64,000 nt of DNA. Source: CAZJYI01 sp964550025. GTDB lineage: Bacteria > Verrucomicrobiota > Kiritimatiellia > UBA8416 > CAYOBW01. The notes under the pieces are model-generated. The model searched no databases. It was not told the origin of the DNA and was given only the letters and a program-made list of their open reading frames with translations. The position numbers and the translations under genes were made by a program. Every line of letters starts with the position of its first letter. Positions within the stretch are counted from its first letter, which is position 1. The stretch spans positions 3,258 through 67,257 of the forward strand of contig CAZJYI010000055.1 in assembly GCA_964550025.1 (NCBI GenBank), in the 5' to 3' direction. This document shows positions 37,086-44,379 of this stretch, one piece after another.

Positions 37086-37715
37086 ATGGCCAGGCTCACG
37101 ATTCCCAATGCACTCACGGCGTCACGGATCGTGTGCATACCTTTTCTCATGCTGATTGCGCGGCAGGGGAACCACCTCGCGTTCATCATCCTGCTGGCCG
37201 CGGCGCTTCTGACCGACGTGTTCGACGGCATGCTGGCCCGCAAGCTGAACCAGGCCGGCCCGGCGGGGGCGAGGCTGGATAGCTGGGCGGACTTCTGTAT
37301 CTACATGAGCCTGCCTCTCTGCGCCTGGTGGCTGTGGCCGGACATCATGCGCAAAGAGGCGGTCTTCATCGTGGCCGTCGTGGCCAGTTACATCGTGCCC
37401 GTGACCTACGGCTGGCTCAAATACAGGCGAATGACCGGCTACCACACGCGGCTCGCGAAGATCTCGGCCGTCCTCATGGGCCCGTCGATCCTGCTGATGT
37501 TCTCCCGCATCACGCCCTGGCCCTTCCGCATCTTCACCATCTTCCCCGTGTCGGCCTGCATCGAGGAGCTGATGATGACGACGCTGCTGCCACGCTGGCA
37601 CGCCAACATCCCCTCGTTCCGCCGCGCCCTCGCGGTGAAGCGCGAACACTACACCGACGAAGAAGAACCGCCGGCGGATTCCCCACCCGACACGGATGCG
37701 CCCTCGGCGTCGTGA
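37086..37715 (+). CDS. CDP-alcohol phosphatidyltransferase (PgsA-like)
   Basis: 209 aa, ATG with GGAGGG upstream. The complete family motif DG-x2-AR-x8-G-x3-D-x3-D is present (TDVFDGMLARKLNQAGPAG, then ARLDSWAD). The N-terminus TIPNALTASRIVCIPFLM is typical of phosphatidylglycerophosphate synthases, and four to six membrane helices are predicted. It makes a phospholipid head-group linkage from CDP-diacylglycerol; the alcohol (glycerol-3-phosphate, inositol phosphate or other) cannot be fixed from sequence alone. The C-terminal tail is acidic and Pro-rich. Confidence 0.92.
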   Translation: MARLTIPNALTASRIVCIPFLMLIARQGNHLAFIILLAAALLTDVFDGMLARKLNQAGPAGARLDSWADFCIYMSLPLCAWWLWPDIMRKEAVFIVAVVASYIVPVTYGWLKYRRMTGYHTRLAKISAVLMGPSILLMFSRITPWPFRIFTIFPVSACIEELMMTTLLPRWHANIPSFRRALAVKREHYTDEEEPPADSPPDTDAPSAS

Positions 37716-37778
37716 GTAGCGACGGCAACAACCACGGAGCACGGAAGGGCGGGAGCGCGCTCGGATGGGATGGATACT

Positions 37779-37878
37779 CGTTCCCGATCATAATCCCATC
37801 TCTCCGTCTCACCGATCGCCGCGGAGCCAGCGGGGGGCGATTGGGGAGGGGGAGGAGTGGGATTACGATTGGGGAACG
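37779..37878. repeat. Palindromic element copy 2
   Basis: Left arm 37779-37820 (CGTTCCCGATCATAATCCCA and onward) and right arm 37836-37878 are imperfect inverted copies of about 42 bp around a 15-bp loop. It can fold into one long hairpin. It lies in the 751-bp gene-free region 37716-38466. Confidence 0.7.
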
Positions 37879-37986
37879 GAGAAGATCGGTGCCTGCGGAT
37901 CACGGCGGACACAGGACACTTCCATGGGTGGGTGGCAAGGGGAGGATCAAGTAACACGACATGGGCCGGGATCGATACACGAGGCC

Positions 37987-38123
37987 GATTGATGATTAGC
38001 GATTGATGATTGGCGATGGCAGAAGTGAGAACCAGGTGCCGCCCAAAACACGCCGTCCGCAATCCACAAACCGCCGCCCTTACACATCAAAAATCAGCAA
38101 TCCTCAATCGCTAATCGTCAATC
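37987..38123. repeat. 31-nt inverted repeat made of GATTGATGATTAGC words
   Basis: 37987-38017 (GATTGATGATTAGCGATTGA and onward) and the reverse complement of 38093-38123 (GATTGACGATTAGCGATTGA and onward) agree at nearly all positions. Each arm is itself built of iterated GATTGATGATTNGC words. About 75 bp separate the arms. Confidence 0.65.
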
Positions 38124-38211
38124 ATCCGCGGTGCGCTCCCGAGCCGGACCGTATTCCCCAGGCGAAGACCGGCAAGTGCGTCCCCCGGAGAAGGAAGAAG
38201 CAGGGAGATCG

Positions 38212-38241
38212 GCGTGTACGAGCATGTGTAAGAGCACGTGG
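38212..38241. repeat. GTGTACGAGCATGTGTAAGAGCACG iterated tract
   Basis: Close relative of the tract at 48747-48774 inside the 5' end of the giant vWA gene, here intergenic. This shows the word is a dispersed family. Confidence 0.55.
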
Positions 38242-38260
38242 GGAGTGAGCCGTGAGATTC

Positions 38261-38380
38261 GGGGCGATCGGTGAGGTAGAGAGTGGGATTACGATCGGTG
38301 AGAGGTCCCTTCCCCAATCATAACTCGTCCACCATAGCCTCGGCGAAGGTGGATCGCACTCCTCCCCCTCACCAATCCGG
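38261..38380. repeat. Palindromic element copy 3, interrupted by a second palindrome
   Basis: Left arm 38261-38306 (GGGGCGATCGGTGAGGTAGA and onward). The right arm spans 38309-38380 but is split by a foreign hairpin at 38328-38353, TCCACC...GGTGGA. One palindrome appears inserted in another. Confidence 0.6.
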
Positions 38381-38466
38381 CGGGGCAACGCGGCGTGATC
38401 TATCTTGACGCCTCCTCCCCGCTTCAACTACCGTCTGGCAACATTGTTTGAACAGGAGGCGATGCG

Positions 38467-39057
38467 ATGCCCAACCCCGTACTCAAGTCTGCCCTGCTCC
38501 GGGTGCTTGATGATCAGCCCACGCGAAGGATCAACTTCGTGATCGGCGGTTTTCCAATTCGGCCTGCCCTTTACACGGCCGTCCGGCGAGAAGTCGCGGC
38601 TGATCGGATTGACGTGAATGCCGATCCGCGTCGAACCTCAACGGCCCTCTACGACAGCGGAGCGGACGCCTTTCTGTTCGGTTGGAGTGCTGTCAATACG
38701 GACACTCGGCGAGCCCACATCATTCACGAAGCGACTCACGCCGGATCAGATGTGGCCGGATACAACGGCATGGGGATCGATGTCTCGGAGGCGGCCGCCT
38801 ACATCGCCCAATGCTGGTATATGCGGCTGAAAGTCGGAGCGGCACGGGCCGGGCGGGACCGCCTGCGGGGGAATTATCCCGGCACGGACAAGATCTTCGA
38901 AAAAGCCTGGGATATCGCCGGTCAGCTCATCACGAATCGGTTCTTCCACCGCACCGACGGCGAGGAACTGCGACGACGAATCATGTCCTTCGGCGGATAC
39001 AACCCGACCGGCAGTGATACCCCGACGCCGTGCCACTACGACGGCGTTGGCGGCTAG
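38467..39057 (+). CDS. Hypothetical protein with HEATH metalloprotease-like motif
   Basis: 196 aa, ATG at 38467 with AGGAGG at 7 nt spacing. I do not recognise the family. The core RRAHIIHEATHAGSD carries an HExxH motif in a predicted helix and is followed by a second helix with SEAAAYIAQCWY, where the Glu could be the third zinc ligand. This is the arrangement of minimal zincin-like domains found in polymorphic toxins and effectors. No signal peptide. It lies alone in a repeat-rich stretch between operons. Enzyme activity is inference. Confidence 0.75.
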   Translation: MPNPVLKSALLRVLDDQPTRRINFVIGGFPIRPALYTAVRREVAADRIDVNADPRRTSTALYDSGADAFLFGWSAVNTDTRRAHIIHEATHAGSDVAGYNGMGIDVSEAAAYIAQCWYMRLKVGAARAGRDRLRGNYPGTDKIFEKAWDIAGQLITNRFFHRTDGEELRRRIMSFGGYNPTGSDTPTPCHYDGVGG

Positions 39058-39120
39058 CAGCCTGTGGTGAGAGTCGGGCGGGAGGCAACACGCTCTGGTC
39101 CTGCTCGCAGACCACGAGTC

Positions 39121-39720
39121 TCAAGAACGGAGTCGCTTCCCCAACTTGAGTGCTTTATCAAGGTACCGCTCCAGGCCTCGCGTCTCGACAGCGCCCGCGT
39201 AGAGGGACCCGATTACCCTGGCGCCGAAGCAGCACTTGCAGTTGCTTGTGATCAGGGATGTTGCGTCATCGCAAAACCTGCGGAAGAGAGGCGGGACGAT
39301 AGCGGTACTCAGCAGGATGATGGCCCGTTTCCGGCGACCTGAGCGCGGCTGGGGGCATCCGTCGATTATGCCCGGGCCCGGTCGGCCGAAGACCCATGCC
39401 GTTCGCTCCAGGAAGGTCTTCATGACGGCCGTGACGGTGCCGCAGTTGATGGGCGTGGCGAAGATGAACGCGTCTGCCTCGTTGACCATGGGGTAGATTT
39501 CCCGCATGTCGTCCTTGATGGGGCACTTGGCGTAATCCTCGGACGCCTCGTCCTTTCTGCAGGCCATGCAGTTGGTGCAGTACTTGATGCTCTTCTCCGT
39601 GAGCCGGATCGTCTCGACCGAGACATCGGCGTTCTGTTGCGCCCCCTCAATCGCCTTCTCGACAAGGGCGTCGATAGTCTTTCCCTTCCGGTACGTGCCG
39701 TTGATAACAAGTAGCTTCAT
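39121..39720 (-). CDS. Flavodoxin-family NAD(P)H-dependent FMN reductase
   Basis: 199 aa. The N-terminal phosphate loop region LVINGTYRKGKTIDAL and ATPINCGTVTAVMKTFLERT match iron-sulfur-flavoprotein-like NADPH-dependent FMN reductases. Cysteines in KYCTNCMACRK and in the KCPIKDDM segment resemble the compact Cys cluster of the Isf family, which may bind a [4Fe-4S] cluster. Its start overlaps the histidine kinase stop (ATGA, 39717-39720), so it is co-translated with the sensor. A redox role downstream of the kinase is inference. Confidence 0.88.
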   Translation of the reverse strand: MKLLVINGTYRKGKTIDALVEKAIEGAQQNADVSVETIRLTEKSIKYCTNCMACRKDEASEDYAKCPIKDDMREIYPMVNEADAFIFATPINCGTVTAVMKTFLERTAWVFGRPGPGIIDGCPQPRSGRRKRAIILLSTAIVPPLFRRFCDDATSLITSNCKCCFGARVIGSLYAGAVETRGLERYLDKALKLGKRLRS

Positions 39721-41738
39721 CTTGTGTGTTCCCCGTGTCTCATGGATGCCCCCGGAATCTCGTCGAGCAGTTCACGGACCTTGCGAAGGAGCTCGCTGCG
39801 CGTGACGGGTTTGGGCATGAAGCTCAGAGTGCCATCCTCGATGCCCAGTTCCGAAATGACGTTGGCCGTATAGCCGGACATGAAGAGGGCCTCCATCCGC
39901 GGTCTGTGCTGTTGAAGCTGGCGGGCCACTTCGATTCCGTTCATGCCGGGCATGATCAGATCGGTGAGCACCAAATCAATCTCGCCTGCGTGCTGCTCGG
40001 AAAGCTGCAAGGCCTGTGCCGGGCTCTCCGCGGCAAGCACGGTGTAGCCGACGGCTTCGAGAAACAGCGTTGTACTGACGCGGATGGACTTCTCGTCTTC
40101 GATGAGCAGCAACGTCTCGTCCCCTCCCGTCGACGCCACCTCTTCGGGGGCCTTCTCCCTGGCAACCGCACCCTCGTGCCTCGGAAGGTAGATGCTGAAA
40201 GCCGTTCCGATGCCGCGCTCGCTGTCGACCCGCAGGAAACCGCCGTTCTGGGTGGTGATGCCGTAGACCGTCGCCAGCCCGAGCCCCGACCCCCTCTGCG
40301 CATCCTTGGTGGTGTAGAACGGATCGAAGATGCTCTGAAGCGTTTCCCCATCCATGCCGCAACCGTTGTCCCTGACGGTCAACAGCACGTAGTCTCCCGG
40401 TCTGGCCTCGCCACGCAAGGCGGTCGTTGTTTCGTCCACGGTGACGTTGGCGGTCCGCACGACCACCGTACCCGCACCGCTGACCGCATCGCGCGCGTTG
40501 ACAGTCAGATTGGCTACGATTTGATCGACCTGCGAAGGGTCAATTTTGACAGCCCAGAGATCCTGCCCCGGACACCAATCCAGCTCGATATCTTCGCCCA
40601 GTAACCGTTCCAGCATCGACAGCATGTCGGCAATCGTGCTGTTGAGATCCAGGGGCAGAGGAGCGACGATGTCTTTGCGGGCGAACGTGAGCAACTGCCG
40701 GGTCATCTTTGCCGTACGCTTCGCATCGCTCGTGATTTCATCCAACCAGGGGAGGATCCGGTGGTGGGGTTCGACATGTTCCCGGCAGAGCTCAACGTAA
40801 TTCATGATGCCCATGAGGAGGTTGTTGAAATCGTGCGCAAGCCCGCCCGCGAGCACGCCGAGGGCCTCCATTCTTGCTGCCTGTCGCAGCTGCCTCTCCA
40901 GCTCCCGCTCGCGCTCTCTCTTCTCCTTGAGAGCCTCTTCCGTGCGTGCGCGCTCAACGGCAAGGCCTATCATTCGGGCCGCTGCCCGAAGAGCGGTCAA
41001 CTGATCGGGTGTCGGCGCCCGAGGCTCCGGGGCATAGAGTGCCACGGCGCCAAGCACTTTGCCGTTCCCGGCTATAAACGGGTGTGACCAGCATGCGCCC
41101 ACCCCGGCCTTCCCGGCCAGTTCGCGAAAGGGTACCCACAGAGGGTCCTGTTGAATGTCCACGGCGACAACCGGCACGTTCCAGTAGATGGCGGTACCGC
41201 AGGATCCGACCGTTGGCCCCACTGCGAAGCCGTCGATTGCCGCGTTGTACTCCTTGGGCAGACTGGGACCGGCGCCGTGCACAAATCGGCCGTCCGAGAC
41301 AAGCAGAATCGAACACCTGAGGCCGGGGTGCTGCTGCTCAACGATGCGCGCAATCGTGTCAAGTGTACCTTCGACGGTAGTCTCGCCGGTAGCTTCTCCG
41401 GGCAAAGCGGGCCCTGTGAGCGACGCGCTACGACCGAGCAGGACAGGGCCGTCGGCCTCGTGGGATATCCGGACGTCCAGAGGCAACGGGTCGCTGCCGC
41501 GGGTCTTGTGATGAACGCGCAAAGCGGTCTGCCCGTCACCGCTGTCGAGCGCCGAGCGCACAGCGGCTTGATCGTTCGGCTCAATCCAATCGATGAGCGG
41601 TTTGCCGGCAAGCTCGGCTTCGTCAAAGCCTGTCTCTTCCCGGAACGCGGCGTTGATCCGTACGAACCCATCCGCATCCGGAGCGCGCAGAATCATCGGC
41701 CCGTCGATCAACGAACCGTCGGGGAGTTGCTTTTTCAT
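39717..41738 (-). CDS. Hybrid sensor histidine kinase (PAS-GAF-HisKA-HATPase-REC)
   Basis: 673 aa, ATG after AGGAGA. PAS at about 15-125 (DADGFVRINAAFREETGFDEAEL), GAF at about 135-275 (GSCGTAIYWNVPVVAVDIQQDPLW), a short coiled coil, an H-box in LGVLAGGLAHDFNNLLMGI, HATPase with DNGCGM and GSGLGLATVYG, and a C-terminal receiver (LLIEDEKS, VLTDLIMPGMNG, FMPKPV). No membrane helix, so it senses a cytoplasmic cue. It has no adjacent DNA-binding regulator and instead is coupled to a flavin reductase gene. Confidence 0.94.
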   Translation of the reverse strand: MKKQLPDGSLIDGPMILRAPDADGFVRINAAFREETGFDEAELAGKPLIDWIEPNDQAAVRSALDSGDGQTALRVHHKTRGSDPLPLDVRISHEADGPVLLGRSASLTGPALPGEATGETTVEGTLDTIARIVEQQHPGLRCSILLVSDGRFVHGAGPSLPKEYNAAIDGFAVGPTVGSCGTAIYWNVPVVAVDIQQDPLWVPFRELAGKAGVGACWSHPFIAGNGKVLGAVALYAPEPRAPTPDQLTALRAAARMIGLAVERARTEEALKEKRERERELERQLRQAARMEALGVLAGGLAHDFNNLLMGIMNYVELCREHVEPHHRILPWLDEITSDAKRTAKMTRQLLTFARKDIVAPLPLDLNSTIADMLSMLERLLGEDIELDWCPGQDLWAVKIDPSQVDQIVANLTVNARDAVSGAGTVVVRTANVTVDETTTALRGEARPGDYVLLTVRDNGCGMDGETLQSIFDPFYTTKDAQRGSGLGLATVYGITTQNGGFLRVDSERGIGTAFSIYLPRHEGAVAREKAPEEVASTGGDETLLLIEDEKSIRVSTTLFLEAVGYTVLAAESPAQALQLSEQHAGEIDLVLTDLIMPGMNGIEVARQLQQHRPRMEALFMSGYTANVISELGIEDGTLSFMPKPVTRSELLRKVRELLDEIPGASMRHGEHTR

Positions 41739-42080
41739 GTAACAGGATCTCCTGCGTTTCCCATGAACCGGCGTGGAGCCGGAATGCCAACGTCAATGTT
41801 GGCACGGGGAAGAGCGCACAGCCCGGCGAAGGGCGAATGACCAGCAAAAGCCTGTACGCTTCCTCCGTGCATCCCACTGCTTCCCCCCCCTGGCGCCAAG
41901 CCACTGGCTTCACTGGCCACATTATGCCGGTTTCACCTGCTTTCCGCAAGCAGGGATCAACTGCAAAACCAGCGGCCCAAAACGTCCCTCTCCTCATTGA
42001 CCGGTATGTGCTTGGCCACCTCGGACTATCCACAGCAAAGGCCGCCTCCAGACACGCACACGTTGGCAGATGAGAAGACG
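41739..42080. other. Intergenic region with three short hairpins
   Basis: 342 bp between divergent genes. Perfect small stems: CCGGCgtggaGCCGG (about 41769-41783), TGCCAAC/GTTGGCA (41785-41804) and CCTGCTT/AAGCAGG (41936-41954). No gene or clear promoter. Confidence 0.45.
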
Positions 42081-42899
42081 ATGAAACGCAAGGCGACAAT
42101 CTACGCATGCGCAGTCCTCGTCACCTCGTTATCCTCTGCTCAGACCACCATCCAGTTCACGGCCATTCACGCACTCCCATCCAACCAGGTTGAGCTGATG
42201 TGGGCGAGCGACACGAACCGGTGGTACGCGATTGAGCGGACTGCTGATCTCACGAACTGGAGTTACGAATTCGATTTCGTCATCCCGGACGACTCCGCCC
42301 CCATCGAGAGCAACCACTGGCTGCTGGCAACAGACACCACCCCCTGCTTCTTCCGTGTCTTCGCCAGTTCCCCCGTGGAACCACAAGATAACGTGTGTAC
42401 GAATATCGGCAGCCCCTCAAACGACACGCAGATTGTAATCGGCACCACCAACATGGACTATGTGATTCAGTATGAAGAAGGCAGCAACGACACGCAGTAC
42501 GCTAGCACCGGGGAAGATTACGACTGGATCGCGCAATACGGCGGAACGGGCGAGGATACGCAGACTGCGCGTGGCGGCAGCGCAAGTGATTGGATATTTC
42601 AGGATGGTGGAGTAGGAAACGACCTACAGTCCGCGGAGGGAGGCGACGATAGCGACTGGATAATCCAGCGCGGAGGCGACGGCGATGACGAGATCTCGAC
42701 CTCGGGAGGCTGGGGCAACGATATCCTTGTCCATCTTGGGGGGCGGGGTACCGATGTACATTCCATGGACTCAGGCGACGGCGATGACTCTGCCATCATA
42801 TGCGGAGGTGACGGTGCAGATGACATCAGGTACGACTGGAGTGTCGAACAACCGGATGGAGCAGTTGCTCAGGAATCCGCGCGAGGCGCGGCTCCCTGA
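42081..42899 (+). CDS. Secreted protein with Asp/Gly-rich 20-residue repeats
   Basis: 272 aa. Signal peptide MKRKATIYACAVLVTSLSSAQ. Residues 20-110 are an FN3-like segment (VELMWASDTNRWYAIERTADLTNW, CFFRVFAS) characteristic of Verrucomicrobia-type surface proteins. Residues 130-255 consist of about seven repeats of the pattern GGxGxDxQxAxGGxxxDWIxQ, for example TGEDYDWIAQYGGTGEDTQT. These look like calcium-binding RTX-style repeats but do not match the GGxGxDxLx nonapeptide. The tail is short, with no known sorting signal. It precedes hicAB by 71 bp. Confidence 0.8.
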   Translation: MKRKATIYACAVLVTSLSSAQTTIQFTAIHALPSNQVELMWASDTNRWYAIERTADLTNWSYEFDFVIPDDSAPIESNHWLLATDTTPCFFRVFASSPVEPQDNVCTNIGSPSNDTQIVIGTTNMDYVIQYEEGSNDTQYASTGEDYDWIAQYGGTGEDTQTARGGSASDWIFQDGGVGNDLQSAEGGDDSDWIIQRGGDGDDEISTSGGWGNDILVHLGGRGTDVHSMDSGDGDDSAIICGGDGADDIRYDWSVEQPDGAVAQESARGAAP

Positions 42900-42970
42900 G
42901 AAGCTCATCCGAGAACGTTCTGTGAGAGATGATGATTGAGATTCCAGACAGAAAGGCGTAGCCTCCTCGC

Positions 42971-43225
42971 ATGGGTAAATGGGACAAGTTGCTTGAACGG
43001 ATCCTGCGGGGCACGAGCGATGCCAGCATTTCATTCGATGATCTCTGCGGACTGCTTGAGCGCTTGGGATTTGAAAGAAGAACACGCGGTAGTCACAACG
43101 TATTCCGCCGACCTGGGGTGATGGAGAAGCCCAACCTGCAGCGGGCAGGGAACAAGGCAAAGGTCTACCAAGTGCGCCAGGTTCGTGATATCATTCTCAG
43201 GTACAAACTTGGAGACGAACTCTGA
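42971..43225 (+). CDS. hicA: HicA-family mRNA interferase toxin
   Basis: 84 aa, typical HicA size. The dsRBD-like fold is indicated by ISFDDLCGLLERLGFERRTRGSHNVFRRPG, in which the Gly-Ser-His holds the catalytic His, and by a C-terminal KVYQVRQVRDIIL. The stop overlaps the hicB start (TGATG). Toxin-first order is usual for this family. Cleaves mRNA; neutralised by HicB. Confidence 0.9.
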   Translation: MGKWDKLLERILRGTSDASISFDDLCGLLERLGFERRTRGSHNVFRRPGVMEKPNLQRAGNKAKVYQVRQVRDIILRYKLGDEL

Positions 43226-43437
43226 TGGATAAATACGAAGTCATCATTTTCTGGAGTGCAGAGGACGAAGCGTTCGTTGCCGAAGTCCCGGAACTTCCCG
43301 GCTGCATGGCACATGGTGCCACGCAGGAAGAAGCACTCGCCAATGCCAAAGCGGCCGAGAACCTCTGGCTCGACACCGCCAAGGAATTCGGTGACCCCAT
43401 CCCCGAGCCCAAAGGCCGGCGGCTCGTCTTCGCATAG
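43225..43437 (+). CDS. hicB: HicB-family antitoxin, short form
   Basis: 70 aa: YEVIIFWSAEDEAFVAEVPELPGCMAHGATQEEALANAKAAENLWL is the HicB partner-binding domain. The C-terminus PKGRRLVFA ends without a helix-turn-helix or ribbon-helix-helix, so autoregulation by DNA binding is not evident. Translationally coupled to hicA. Confidence 0.92.
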   Translation: MDKYEVIIFWSAEDEAFVAEVPELPGCMAHGATQEEALANAKAAENLWLDTAKEFGDPIPEPKGRRLVFA

Positions 43438-43548
43438 AATCCACAGAACAGGCCAGATGGAGTCTATCCCAATTCCGCTGCGCGCCATTGGGAAGCCTCA
43501 TCTGCACGTTCTGCAAGAGGAACCGCACAACACAGAAGGAGGGGAATC

Positions 43549-43866
43549 ATGGACGTCACCATTAACACGACCATTACGCTCGTTCTCGCAGGTGGATGTC
43601 TTGGCTTTACTGTCGGGGTACTAAGATTCATCATGGCACATGACCAGCGCGTCAGTCATCTCGATGCGAAGCTTAGTTTGCTGCTGAAACACTCTCACCT
43701 TCAGTATGATCAAGTCGAAGGTTTTGCAGAGCTCATCAACGAGGCCCTGAAACGGGGCGACAAGTTTACCGCCATTGGGCTGTATCGAGATTCGACGGGC
43801 GCCACACTTGAGGAAGCTCGGAAGCATGTGGCTGATCTGCAAGCCAAAGGCGATCTCGAAACGTGA
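43549..43866 (+). CDS. Membrane protein with ribosomal L7/L12 C-domain-like segment
   Basis: 105 aa, ATG at 43549 with GAAGGAGGGG upstream. One N-terminal membrane helix (TLVLAGGCLGFTVGVLRFIM), a coiled coil, then ALKRGDKFTAIGLYRDSTGATLEEARKHVADL. That segment follows the L7/L12 CTD pattern (KIxAIKxxRExTGLxLKEAKxxV). Membrane-tethered L7/L12-like domains occur scattered in bacteria; function unknown. Confidence 0.75.
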   Translation: MDVTINTTITLVLAGGCLGFTVGVLRFIMAHDQRVSHLDAKLSLLLKHSHLQYDQVEGFAELINEALKRGDKFTAIGLYRDSTGATLEEARKHVADLQAKGDLET

Positions 43867-44379
43867 TTGCCAGTGACGGCAGAACCCCCACAAGCGCGAT
43901 TTCGGGTTAGTCGCGCCGCTACGCTCCGCGGCCAACCCGAAGCGCGTGACCTGAATCGTTCGCATCGGAAAATGAGATCGGAGGAAGCGGGTCGCTGAAG
44001 TGTATCCGAGGAAGCGTGGCGACGAAGTGGATCGACCAAGTGTGGCCTCCGGTCCTGCCGATCTCTTCCTCGCACACTTCATCGATCCGCTTAACCGCCA
44101 CCCTTACTCGGCTACGCTGGTCGACATACTTACTCGAAACGGACGTAGTGGAGCCAACGTCGGCTGACAGAGTAACGTGTTCTCGCCATCAACAGTATCC
44201 GGACGGCTCGACCACCGCAATACGGCGGCATGGGTTTTCGTGATTCGGACACCTTTATAAAGACTTGAACCCCGCCCCCGCCCGCATGGTATCCTCTTGA
44301 CCGCTGTCACGCCTATTCGTGTGCGGCAGGAACCGCGTATCAGAACAGAATCACCTCTCCAACAAGGAGACAGAAACGG
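43867..44379. other. Intergenic region with a degenerate 27-bp direct repeat
   Basis: 513 bp without a supportable gene. 43981-44006 (GAGGAAGCGGGTCGCTGAAG and onward) and 44008-44033 (GAGGAAGCGTGGCGACGAAG and onward) are degenerate direct repeats. An inverted relative (CGCACACTTCATCGATCCGC) lies at 44071-44090. The right end is the leader of the TPR gene. Confidence 0.4.

Noticed and set aside
43981..44033. Possible CRISPR-like repeat pair
   Set aside because: Only two degenerate copies 27 bp apart with no spacer structure and no cas genes.
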